From: Agromyces ramosus
Lineage (GTDB): Bacteria > Actinomycetota > Actinomycetes > Actinomycetales > Microbacteriaceae
Assembly: GCF_030817175.1 (NCBI RefSeq)
Contig: NZ_JAUSYY010000001.1
Span: forward strand, 1,488,001-1,552,000
Length of the DNA stretch: 64,000 nucleotides
Direction of reading: 5' to 3'
Each line of letters begins with the position of its first letter. The stretch's first letter is position 1. The translations under genes were made by a program, and so were the position numbers. The notes beneath the pieces were generated by a model that was not told where the DNA came from, made no database searches, and saw only the letters and a program-made list of their open reading frames with translations. Of the stretch, positions 34,877-42,379 are shown piece after piece.

Positions 34877-35055
34877 GCTCGGTGCTCCTTCCATTCCGGC
34901 ACGCCCCGTCGGCGTGCCCTCACCATAGCGTCGGCGGCATTCGGCGGTTCTCGACATGGGCTCCGGAAATTCTTCGGCGGCGGATGTCGAGAATCGCTGT
35001 CGCCCGGCGACGACCTGGTGAACGACCGATGCATCTCCACGGAAGGACACCGAGA

Positions 35056-35745
35056 ATGAACGCCAACACCACCATCGCCGCGCACGTCGCAACCACGCGC
35101 GAGCCCGGGCACGCCCGCGATCCGCTCACCCGAGCACTCGTCGCGGCCGGGGTCGTCGCCGGGCCGCTCTTCGTCGCCGTCGGCCTCGCGCAGGTCTTCA
35201 CCCGTGAGGGATTCGACCTGTCGCGGCATCCGCTCAGCATGCTCGCGCTCGGCGACGCGGGCTGGGTGCAGATCACGAACTTCATCGTGGCGGGCGTGCT
35301 CATGCTCGCCTTCGCGGCCGGCGTCGCGCGCAGCCTCGGATCGGGCCCCGGGCGGCGCTGGGCTCCGATCCTGTTCGCCGTCTACGGCGTCGGGCTCGTG
35401 CTCGGCGGCGCGTTCACAGCAGACCCCGGCCTCGGATTCCCGGTGGGCACGCCCGACGGCCCTCCGACCGAGTGGACGTTCCACGGCGGGGTGCACGCCG
35501 TCGCGGCACCGCTCGCGTTCCTCTCCCTCGTCGCGGTGACGTTCGTGGTCGCACACCGCCTGCGCTGGGAGGGACACCGGGCGGCGGCGGCGACGTCGCG
35601 CGTGATCGGCGTGCTCTGCCTCGTGCTCTGCATCCCCTTCGGCCCCGCGATGAGCGTGCGGCTCTTCCTGGGCGTCGCGCTGGGCTTCGCCTGGATCGCG
35701 GCGTACGGGATCTCGCTGCTCCGCGAGCGGCCGAGCGCGCGGTAG
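35056..35745 (+). CDS. DUF998 family membrane protein
   Basis: 229 residues, about six to seven spans. DUF998 marks: REGFDLSRHPLSMLALGDAGW after the first span, and GGVHAVAAPLAFLSLVAVTF. Weak similarity of this group to Frag1/DRAM-type membrane proteins is described; role unknown. ACGGAAGGACACC precedes the ATG. It ends at the octamer hairpin shared with the TetR gene. Confidence 0.85.
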   Translation: MNANTTIAAHVATTREPGHARDPLTRALVAAGVVAGPLFVAVGLAQVFTREGFDLSRHPLSMLALGDAGWVQITNFIVAGVLMLAFAAGVARSLGSGPGRRWAPILFAVYGVGLVLGGAFTADPGLGFPVGTPDGPPTEWTFHGGVHAVAAPLAFLSLVAVTFVVAHRLRWEGHRAAAATSRVIGVLCLVLCIPFGPAMSVRLFLGVALGFAWIAAYGISLLRERPSAR

Positions 35746-35764
35746 CGACAGCGGGTCGGTGCGG

Positions 35765-35789
35765 GACGGATGCCTCAGCGGCATCCGTC
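35765..35789. terminator. Terminator hairpin built from inverted GGCATCCG octamers
   Basis: GACGGATGCC, loop TCAGC, GGCATCCGTC: 10 perfect pairs, between the convergent DUF998 and TetR genes. Its stem is the overrepresented octamer of this genome in inverted orientation. Confidence 0.75.
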
Positions 35790-35812
35790 TCGCGCCGCTG
35801 CGCCGCCGAAGC

Positions 35813-36433
35813 TCACCAGGGCTCGCCCGCCCCCGGCAGGAGGGTGCGCACCTTCTCGACCGCGTCGGGGAAGCACGCCTCGAGCACCTCGGTCGCCGAG
35901 ACCTCGGTGCCGTACTCGCCCGTGAGGCGCAGGCCGACGACCGTGTTGATGACCATGCCGGTGGCGATGAACGCGCGGGTCTCCTCGGTCGTGAACCCGG
36001 CCTCGTCGCGGGCGAATCGCCAGATGTCGCTGAAGCCCGCGCGTGCGACGCGGCCGATCTCGGGCTCGCCGCCGAGCGCCGTGGAGTTCGCGATGACGGG
36101 GAGCATGCCGCGCTCGGCGAGGAGCCCGGTGTACGCCGTACCCATGCGTTCGGCACGGGTCTCGATGGGACCCGGCAACGCCCGCCGGAACTCGTCGATG
36201 AGCCGGTCGTAGGCGCGCTGGATGACCTCGATGAAGAGCTTCTCCTTCGTGCCGAACATGCGCACGACGTAGGGCTGGCTGACGCCCGCAGCGCGCGCCA
36301 CCTCGTCGGTGGTCGTTCCCACGTAGGTCTTCGCGCCGAAGACGGCGGTCGCCGCCCCGAGGATGAGCTCGCGACGGTCGGCGGCCTTCATGCGCGTGAC
36401 TGGACTGACTTCTTCGGCCGACATGCTTGACAT
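35813..36433 (-). CDS. TetR-family transcriptional repressor
   Basis: 206 residues. N-terminal helix-turn-helix: ADRRELILGAATAVFGAKTYVGTTTDEVARAAGVSQPYVVRMFGTKEKLF. The C-terminal ligand domain is typical for repressors of multidrug exporters. Divergent from a DHA2 exporter, with two palindromic operators between them, so it should repress the exporter and itself until a drug-like ligand binds. Confidence 0.92.
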   Translation of the reverse strand: MSSMSAEEVSPVTRMKAADRRELILGAATAVFGAKTYVGTTTDEVARAAGVSQPYVVRMFGTKEKLFIEVIQRAYDRLIDEFRRALPGPIETRAERMGTAYTGLLAERGMLPVIANSTALGGEPEIGRVARAGFSDIWRFARDEAGFTTEETRAFIATGMVINTVVGLRLTGEYGTEVSATEVLEACFPDAVEKVRTLLPGAGEPW

Positions 36434-36477
36434 GTTATCAGCTGATTACTTATCGTCTCTAGTAATCATCCGATAAC
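36427..36477 (+). promoter_or_regulatory. Exporter promoter with two TetR operators
   Basis: TTGACA (36427-36432), an 18-bp spacer, and TATCGT (36451-36456) form a sigma-70-type promoter towards the exporter. Operator 1, GTTATCAGCTGATTAC (36434-36449), fills the spacer. Operator 2, GTAATCATCCGATAAC (36462-36477), follows 28 bp on in inverted orientation. Binding at site 1 would block RNA polymerase. Confidence 0.75.
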
Positions 36478-36492
36478 CACAAGGGAGCATCC

Positions 36493-37986
36493 GTGTCCAC
36501 CACCCTCGAAGCCGCCGTCGGGCGGTCGACGCGCCGGCCGAGCCCGCTCTGGCTCGTGCTCATCGCCACCGCCCTGCCGATGTTCATGGCCACCCTCGAC
36601 AACCTCGTCATGACGAACGCGCTGCCGGTGCTGCACGCCGAGTTCGGGGCATCCGTCGAAGAGCTCCAGTGGTTCATGAACGCCTACACACTCGCCTTCG
36701 CGAGCACGATCCTGATGGCCGTCGCCCTGGGTGACCGCTTCGGGCGCCGAACCGTCTTCGTCATCGGCATCGTCGTGTTCACTCTCAGCTCGGTGCTCGC
36801 CGCACTCGCCACCGACCCCGGCCAGCTCATCGCGGCTCGCGCGGCACAGGGCTTCGGCGCGGCCGCGGTCATGCCGCTCTCGCTGACGCTGCTCGCCGGT
36901 TCGGTGCCGCTCGCGCGCCGACCCCTCGCAATCGGGATCTGGGGCGGCGTCGCCGGCCTCGGCGTCGCGACCGGTCCGCTCATCGGCGGTGCCGTGATCG
37001 AGGGATGGGCATGGCAGGCGATCTTCTGGATCAACGTGCCCATCGGCGTGATCTCGGTGGCGCTCGCGCTGGTCGCGCTGCCCAACAGCTTCGGTGCGCG
37101 GCTCCGGGCCGACGTCATCGGCCTCGTGCTCTCGGGCCTCGGCCTGCTCGGCGTCGTCTACGGCATCGTGCGCGGCAACGACGCGGGCTGGAGCAGCTTC
37201 GAGGTGCTCGGCAGCCTCATCGTCGGCGGTGTCCTGCTGCTCGCGTTCATCGCGTGGGAGGCACGCTCGTCGGCTCCACTGCTGCCGCTCCGGCTCTTCC
37301 GCGACCGCAGTTTCACCGTCGCGAACCTCGCGGGCTTCGGCTTCAGCTTCGGCGCGTTCGGCTCGATCTTCATCCTCATCCAGTTCCTGCAGGTCGTGCA
37401 GGGGTCGACGCCGCTCGAGGCGGCGCTGCAGACCTCGCCGTGGACCCTCGCGCCCATGGTCGTGGCGCCGCTGGCCGGCCTCTTCGCCGCACGCGTCGGC
37501 ACCCGCGCGCTGATCGTGGCCGGGCTGCTGCTCTTGAGCGGCGCCCTGTTCTGGCTCTCGCAGCTGCTCGACGCGGACATCGAGTACTCGGCGTACGTCG
37601 TGCCGTTCATCGTGGCGGGCATCGGCATGGGCCTCGTCTTCGCCCCGTCGTCGACCGCGGTGCTCGCGACGATGGTGCCCGACGACCATGCGAAGGCGAG
37701 CGGCACGAACTCGATGCTGCGCGAGGTCGGCGTCGCGCTCGGCATCGCCGTGTCGACGGCCGTCTTCACGGGCGCCGGTGGCGCCCTCACCCCCATCGAC
37801 TATGCGGTCGGCGCCCAGCCCGCGGTGATCGTGGGTGCTGCGGTGCTGCTCGTGTCGGGGCTCGTCGCGATGCTGCTGCCCGTGGGTCGCGCCGTCGCCG
37901 TGAACTCAGCGCGATCGTCAACGACGGCTCCGCCGACCGGCCGCACCCAATCCGAGCCCGAGCCCGAGCCCGAGCTCGTGCACTGA
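36493..37986 (+). CDS. MFS drug exporter, DHA2 family (14 spans)
   Basis: 497 residues, GTG start with AAGGGAG upstream. DHA2 motifs: ATLDNLVMTNALPVLHAEFGAS (D1), ALGDRFGRRTVFVIGI (A), RAAQGFGAAAVMPLSL (B) and GGVAGLGVATGPLIGG (C). Length and spacing fit fourteen spans. Proton-driven export of cationic or amphipathic drugs is the family role. The C-terminus has an EPEPEPEL repeat. Controlled by the divergent TetR gene. Confidence 0.93.
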   Translation: MSTTLEAAVGRSTRRPSPLWLVLIATALPMFMATLDNLVMTNALPVLHAEFGASVEELQWFMNAYTLAFASTILMAVALGDRFGRRTVFVIGIVVFTLSSVLAALATDPGQLIAARAAQGFGAAAVMPLSLTLLAGSVPLARRPLAIGIWGGVAGLGVATGPLIGGAVIEGWAWQAIFWINVPIGVISVALALVALPNSFGARLRADVIGLVLSGLGLLGVVYGIVRGNDAGWSSFEVLGSLIVGGVLLLAFIAWEARSSAPLLPLRLFRDRSFTVANLAGFGFSFGAFGSIFILIQFLQVVQGSTPLEAALQTSPWTLAPMVVAPLAGLFAARVGTRALIVAGLLLLSGALFWLSQLLDADIEYSAYVVPFIVAGIGMGLVFAPSSTAVLATMVPDDHAKASGTNSMLREVGVALGIAVSTAVFTGAGGALTPIDYAVGAQPAVIVGAAVLLVSGLVAMLLPVGRAVAVNSARSSTTAPPTGRTQSEPEPEPELVH

Positions 37987-38003
37987 GTCCCGCGCGTGGA
38001 ACG

Positions 38004-38042
38004 ACGGAGTCCCCGTCCGGCTCGGCCGGGCGGGGACTCCGT
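38004..38042. terminator. Strong hairpin terminator
   Basis: Arms ACGGAGTCCCCG-T-CCGG and CCGG-G-CGGGGACTCCGT pair over 17 positions with one T-G wobble, loop CTCGG. Stands between the convergent MFS and DUF4190 genes and serves both. Confidence 0.88.
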
Positions 38043-38062
38043 CTGCGTTCAGACCTGTGGAC

Positions 38063-38356
38063 CTAGTTGGTCGTGATGAGGTCGGGGTTCGCCGCCATCG
38101 CCGCGAACACCGTGATGTAGATGATGATCCAGAAGGCGATCGACGCGAAGCCGATGATGATGGCGGCGATGGCGAGGCCGCGGCCGCGCTCACCCGTCTT
38201 CTTCACCTGGCTGAGGCCGATGAAGCCGAGGATGATCGCGACGACGTTGAGCTGGACGATCGCGAGCACGAAGGCGACGATCGAGAGGACGTTCCACTTC
38301 TCGGTCGGGGCCGGCTGCGCGGCGGGTGCGGAAGCGGGAGTGGTGGGTTCAGTCAT
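38063..38356 (-). CDS. DUF4190 small membrane protein
   Basis: 97 residues. An Ala/Pro head (20 residues), a DUF4190 double span (NVLSIVAFVLAIVQLNVVAIILGFIGLSQVKKTGERGRGLAIAAIIIG) and a third span. The short basic loop QVKKTGERGRG between helices is the family mark. Function unknown. A promoter is visible 40 bp upstream. Confidence 0.88.
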   Translation of the reverse strand: MTEPTTPASAPAAQPAPTEKWNVLSIVAFVLAIVQLNVVAIILGFIGLSQVKKTGERGRGLAIAAIIIGFASIAFWIIIYITVFAAMAANPDLITTN

Positions 38357-38397
38357 GTCTGAGTCCTTGCTGTGTGTGATCGAAGAGTGCCGAACGC

Positions 38398-38426
38398 ATA
38401 CTGACAGTGCTGAACTCCGCTGTCAA
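38398..38426 (-). promoter_or_regulatory. Sigma-70-type promoter for the DUF4190 gene
   Basis: On the minus strand, TTGACA (38421-38426) and CAGTAT (38398-38403) are 17 bp apart, 42 bp before the ATG at 38356. The rest of the gap 38357-38563 shows no gene. Confidence 0.5.
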
Positions 38427-38563
38427 CGAACGTGAGGGAGCGTCGCATCATTCGCCGACGCGCGCGGAACGCGGCGCGCACCTCGAGCACGCGAACAGGC
38501 GCGGTGGTCGGGGTCGACCGCACCGCGCCTGTCAGCGATCTGCAGGGGTGTATCCGATGGTCG

Positions 38564-39016
38564 TCAGTCCGTGCCGTTCAATGGCGACTGGTCGTCATCG
38601 ACCGTGACCGACGGCTCGCTGTGGAACTCGCGGCGCGCTTCAGCGGTCCACGGGGTGGGGGTGGGTGACTGCTGCTGCGCGTCCGCGCCGTGGAACTCGC
38701 GACGCGCTTCAGCGGTCCACGGGGTGGAGGCCCGCCGCTGCACGGCGGGCGCGCCGTGGAACTCCCGGCGCGCCTGAGCGCTCCAGGCGCGCGCCGCGCC
38801 GGGTTGCACCGCCTGCTCGATCGACCCTGTGAGGCGGGTCGGCGAGAGGTCGTCACGCACGATGACGTGACCGCGTGCCAGGCCGAGCGAGGCGCCGGCC
38901 ACCGGGCTCAGGTCGTCGTGCACCTGGCCGCCCTGCGCGGCTGCTCCTGCAGAACCGCTCATGAGTACTGCAAGCGTCGCGACGATGGCCACCGTCGGCG
39001 CTGTCCTTCTGTTCAT
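38564..39016 (-). CDS. Small secreted protein with three WxAxARREFHG repeats
   Basis: 150 residues. Signal peptide PTVAIVATLAVLMSGSAGAAA. The mature part of about 120 residues carries three near-identical 11-residue repeats: WSAQARREFHG (78-88), WTAEARREFHG (100-110) and WTAEARREFHS (123-133), separated by Gln/Thr/Pro-rich linkers, and three DDxSP motifs: DDLSP (34-38, 55-59) and DDQSP (141-145). No Cys and no known domain. I do not recognise a family. Possible roles are a surface or matrix binder, a substrate cut into peptides, or a metal/phosphate binder. No maturation enzyme gene is adjacent. Confidence 0.7.
   Translation of the reverse strand: MNRRTAPTVAIVATLAVLMSGSAGAAAQGGQVHDDLSPVAGASLGLARGHVIVRDDLSPTRLTGSIEQAVQPGAARAWSAQARREFHGAPAVQRRASTPWTAEARREFHGADAQQQSPTPTPWTAEARREFHSEPSVTVDDDQSPLNGTD
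38621..38793. repeat. Tandem DNA repeats encoding the WxAxARREFHG units
   Basis: Copies at 38621-38658 and 38690-38727 are identical in 37 of 38 bases and begin GTGGAACTCGC. A third, diverged copy runs from 38756. Spacing is 69 and 66 bp, keeping the reading frame. Such near-identity points to recent duplication or gene conversion. Confidence 0.85.
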
Positions 39017-39399
39017 GGCTCCATTCCTTCCGGGTGGGGTGCCACTCCTTCGAGTGGGGGATGCCACGAAGCTACGAGCGGCCGCGACGGGCGACATCCG
39101 GGCGGTCACGGTCCGGATGCGCCGAAAGCACTGAGGATTTCTCAGTGCCTGTGCCGGAAAGGGACTCCATACGGAGCCTCGACCGAACGAGGTGAGCCGG
39201 CCGTCCCGACCTGTCGCCGAGGAGCCGCGCGCGCCGTCTGGCGATCTCGGTCGTGAATTCTTGCGGTGGCGCAAGAATCCTGCGCCGGGGGACAACCAAT
39301 CGCGGACGCCCGGCTCGTAGCCTTGGAGGGGCCGGCGAATCCCGCCGCACCCATTCACCGCGCAGACGCGCACGCCCTCACCGAGGAACGGAGGTTCAC
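39017..39399. other. 383-bp gap without a gene
   Basis: Divergent control region between the repeat protein (minus) and DUF6421 (plus). I see no coding sequence. It holds a small hairpin CCACTC-CTTC-GAGTGG (39042-39057) in the leader of the repeat-protein gene and the inverted repeat at 39257-39278. Confidence 0.6.
39257..39278. promoter_or_regulatory. Perfect inverted repeat upstream of DUF6421
   Basis: ATTCTTGCG-GTGG-CGCAAGAAT: 9 perfect pairs around 4 bases, AT-richer than its surroundings, 122 bp before the DUF6421 start. It resembles an operator for a dimeric regulator more than a terminator. Confidence 0.5.
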
Positions 39400-40860
39400 A
39401 TGTCGAGCACCACCAGTGTCGACGCCATCATCGGCGAACCCGAGGTCCTCGAAGACGAGGTCACCGCCGCCGACCTCGCGCTCGCCGACGGCGTCGAGAC
39501 CGATGCCGCATGGCTCCGCCTCAAGCAGGCGGCGACCGCGCTGCAGTCACTCCAGGTGAAAGACGGGTCCGTCCCCGAGGCCGGCGACCGGCCAGAGGCC
39601 TCCGCCCTCGTCGACGCCATCGTCGAGTCGATCGAGACGCTCGCGCCGCGTTTCCCGCACGAGCGCGCGTACCTCGCGGCATCCGTCACCGACTTCCGCC
39701 GCTGGCAGGCTGAGGGCTTCGGTGTGCCCGACTTCCTCGACTCGCTCCTCGAGTTCCAGCCGCAGCGCCACCGGGTCGACGGCATCCGTCACCTCGTGGT
39801 GTTCCCGATGTACACGCAGAACGGGTCGACCGACCGGCACGTCGAGGCGCTCGTGGTCGAGACGATCTGGCCCGAGTTCATCGCGGCGCTCGAAGCCGGC
39901 GACTACGGCAACAAGCTCTTCGTGAGCCTGCGGCTCGTCGACTTCACTCCGGGCTACGACACGAACTCGGCGGTGCTGTTCCCCGAGACGGTCGCGATGC
40001 GCGAGATCCCGCCGTTCACGTGGGGCGCGATCTTCCAGGACCGGGAGGCGGCGCGCTACCGCAAGGTGGTTCGCGCAGCATCCGAGATCACGAAGCTCGA
40101 GCTGCCCGCCGACGCCACGGCACTGCTCGACGACCAGGGGCTCGCAGAGCGCACCTTCGTGATGTGGGACATCATCCACGACCGCACGCACATGCGCGGC
40201 GACCTGCCGTTCGACCCGTTCATGATCAAGCAGCGCATGCCGTTCTTCCTCTACTCGCTCGAGGAACTGCGGTGCGACCTCACCGCGTTCCGCGAGTCGG
40301 TGAAGATCGAGCGGCAGCTGCGCAAGCGGGCCGATGCCGACGAGTACCTGACCGAGGTCGAGCAGCAGCTGCTCGAACACGGCAAGCTCGTGCAGTACGC
40401 GGTGATCTTCGACCGCATCTTCCGCTTCGCGATCACCGGCTCTCGCGTGCGCAACTACGACGGGCTCGGCGGCCAGCTGCTGTTCGCGTGGCTGCACCAG
40501 AAGCACGTGCTGAACTGGACCGACACCGCGCTCGACTTCGACTGGGCCGGCGTGCCCGACGCCGTGGTCGAACTGGGCGACGCGATCGACGAGCTCTACT
40601 GGAAGTCGATCGACCGGCCGAAGACGGCGCACTGGCTCGCCGCGTACGAACTCGTGCGCAGCGTCGTCACGCCGAACCCGGCGTCGGTGTGGGCCGAAGG
40701 CCTGCCGCGCGAGGTGCTCGCCGGTGCGCCGAAGGGCTACACCGACCTCGTGATGGACGACGAGTTCCCCCTGTCGATGTTCTACGAGGCGCTCGACAAG
40801 AAGATGAAGTCGGTCATCGAGTCGACCGTCGGCATCACGGCGGCGACGCCCGATGCCTGA
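39400..40860 (+). CDS. DUF6421 family protein
   Basis: 486 residues, cytosolic by composition. ACGGAGG lies before the ATG. The sequence is rich in aromatic and acidic residues: VFPMYTQNGSTDRHVEALVVETIWPEF, RTFVMWDIIHDRTHMRGDLPFDPFMIKQRMPFFLYSLEELRCDL and a His-containing GGQLLFAWLHQKHVLNWTD. The conserved H-D-R-T-H segment (near residues 265-270) might bind a metal. Function unknown. The stop overlaps the following SDR gene by 8 bp, a fixed pair as far as I recall in related actinobacteria. Confidence 0.85.
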   Translation: MSSTTSVDAIIGEPEVLEDEVTAADLALADGVETDAAWLRLKQAATALQSLQVKDGSVPEAGDRPEASALVDAIVESIETLAPRFPHERAYLAASVTDFRRWQAEGFGVPDFLDSLLEFQPQRHRVDGIRHLVVFPMYTQNGSTDRHVEALVVETIWPEFIAALEAGDYGNKLFVSLRLVDFTPGYDTNSAVLFPETVAMREIPPFTWGAIFQDREAARYRKVVRAASEITKLELPADATALLDDQGLAERTFVMWDIIHDRTHMRGDLPFDPFMIKQRMPFFLYSLEELRCDLTAFRESVKIERQLRKRADADEYLTEVEQQLLEHGKLVQYAVIFDRIFRFAITGSRVRNYDGLGGQLLFAWLHQKHVLNWTDTALDFDWAGVPDAVVELGDAIDELYWKSIDRPKTAHWLAAYELVRSVVTPNPASVWAEGLPREVLAGAPKGYTDLVMDDEFPLSMFYEALDKKMKSVIESTVGITAATPDA

Positions 40861-41524
40861 CAGGCACGACACGGCTGACCTGTCCGGCCGGACCGTGCTC
40901 ATCGCGGGAGCGACGAGCACCTCCGGCCGGGCGGTCGCCCGCGCCCTCCTCGACGCCGGGGCCCGCGTGGTCGCGGTCGGCAGCGACGAGGGCCGCATCG
41001 AAGCCCTCGAAGCCGAGCTGCCCGGCGTCGTCGGTGAACGCGCCGATCTCACCGATGGCGACGACGTGCTCGAGCTCGCCATGCGCGTGCACGCGCGCGT
41101 CGGCGACGTCGACGGGGTCGTGCACCTCGTCGGCGGCTGGCGCGGCGGCGGCGGCATCCCCGGCCAGACGCAGGAGGACTACCTCGTGCTCGAGCGCTCG
41201 TTCACCGCGCTTCGATACGTGAGCCGTGCCTTCTGGGACGACCTCATCGCCTCGACGGCAGGCCGCATCGCGATCGTCTCCTCGACGACCGTCGAGCACC
41301 CCACCGCGGGCGGCGCGAACTACACGGCAGTGAAGGCCGCGAGCGAGTCGTGGATGCGTTCGCTCGCCCAGGGTTTCGCGAAGTCCGGGTCGCCTGCGGC
41401 GGCGGTCACGTTCCGCGTGCAGGCGCTTGCGGGGCTCGAGGCACAGCTCGCGGCATCCGTCGTCGACCTGTGGAACTCGGATGCCTCTGCGCTGAACGGC
41501 GCGGTCACGACGCTCGCGCCCTGA
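40853..41524 (+). CDS. Short-chain dehydrogenase/reductase
   Basis: 223 residues. NAD(P) motif GATSTSGRAVA, catalytic region IVSSTTVEHPTAGGANYTAVKAA with Ser, Tyr and Lys in order (YTAVK). Slightly short at the C-terminus, typical of the SDR form paired with DUF6421. Overlaps that gene, so both are translated together and probably act on the same substrate. Confidence 0.88.
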   Translation: MPDRHDTADLSGRTVLIAGATSTSGRAVARALLDAGARVVAVGSDEGRIEALEAELPGVVGERADLTDGDDVLELAMRVHARVGDVDGVVHLVGGWRGGGGIPGQTQEDYLVLERSFTALRYVSRAFWDDLIASTAGRIAIVSSTTVEHPTAGGANYTAVKAASESWMRSLAQGFAKSGSPAAAVTFRVQALAGLEAQLAASVVDLWNSDASALNGAVTTLAP

Positions 41525-41556
41525 CCGGCGCGCGGCAGCGGTGCCGGCACCGCGGC

Positions 41557-42249
41557 TCAATCGCCGCCGGTGCGCGGCGTGGGTGTCGGCGTCGGCGTGG
41601 ACAGCGGCGCATCGGGCTGCGCCATGGTGCGCCGCTGCTCGCTGGTCCAGTGCACGGCGGCTCCCCAGCAGCCCGCATCCTCCCAGGCGACGTCGTCGCC
41701 CGTGCCGGCGGTGCCCGAGAAGGCGAGCTCCCAGGCGGCCGCCGCCTGGGATGACAGCCCGGGCGGCCTCGCCGGCGCCATCGCGTCGGGATCCTTCGCC
41801 TCGGTCGTCCACCACTCCCAGTGGCGGTACTCGTGTCCGGCGTCAGCCATGCAGTCACGCACGACCTGCTGGAAGGCCAGCCACGCCCGCTGCTCTTCGG
41901 GGCTCGGCGGGCCCTCGGGGGCACCGGTCTCGGGCACCGGCGACGGCGGCGGCGACGCGGAGGGCGGCGGTGCGCCGGCTGAGGGCGGTGGGAGCATCGG
42001 GGTGTCGTCGGACGCCTCGGCACCATCGGCCTCGTCGGCGGCATCGGACTCGGCGGACCCACCGGTCGAGCCATCGCGTGCATCGCCGGCCTGGACCTCG
42101 AATCCCTCGGCGGACGCCGTCGGGACGGGTCGCGGCGACCGTGCGTCGTAGAGCACGGGAGAACCGGTGGTCGCGACGGCGACGCCGATGAAGACCGAGC
42201 CGACGAACAGCACGCCGGCCCCGGCGCTGAGCAGGAGGATCTTTCGCAC
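41557..42249 (-). CDS. Membrane-anchored protein, Pro/Ser/Asp-rich linker
   Basis: 230 residues from GTG at 42249, with GGAGGG upstream. An N-terminal span (KILLLSAGAGVLFVGSVFIGVAVA), a long disordered linker with SDAADEADGAEASDD and PPPS runs, then a compact C-terminal domain of about 90 residues with RAWLAFQQVVRDCMADAGHEYRHWEWW and DDVAWEDAGCWGAAVH. The pattern of Cys in 'xxxCMADAGHEY' and 'AGCWGAAVH' recalls small excreted actinobacterial proteins with one disulphide. No function assigned. Confidence 0.7.
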   Translation of the reverse strand: MRKILLLSAGAGVLFVGSVFIGVAVATTGSPVLYDARSPRPVPTASAEGFEVQAGDARDGSTGGSAESDAADEADGAEASDDTPMLPPPSAGAPPPSASPPPSPVPETGAPEGPPSPEEQRAWLAFQQVVRDCMADAGHEYRHWEWWTTEAKDPDAMAPARPPGLSSQAAAAWELAFSGTAGTGDDVAWEDAGCWGAAVHWTSEQRRTMAQPDAPLSTPTPTPTPRTGGD

Positions 42250-42379
42250 GCCGCCCTCCCCACTGCCGCCCGGCGGGATGGCTCGGCCGCCCGGACGTGT
42301 CCGGCCATCGTACTCGCCCCCCGAACGGGGGTCTATGGTGTGACGGAGATCCGTGTCGGCGAGGGTTCCGCGTGGGGGC

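Noticed and set aside
38621..38793. CRISPR-like repeat array
   Set aside because: The repeats lie in frame within a coding sequence, give a conserved peptide, and the third copy is diverged; spacers are not unique DNA of equal size.
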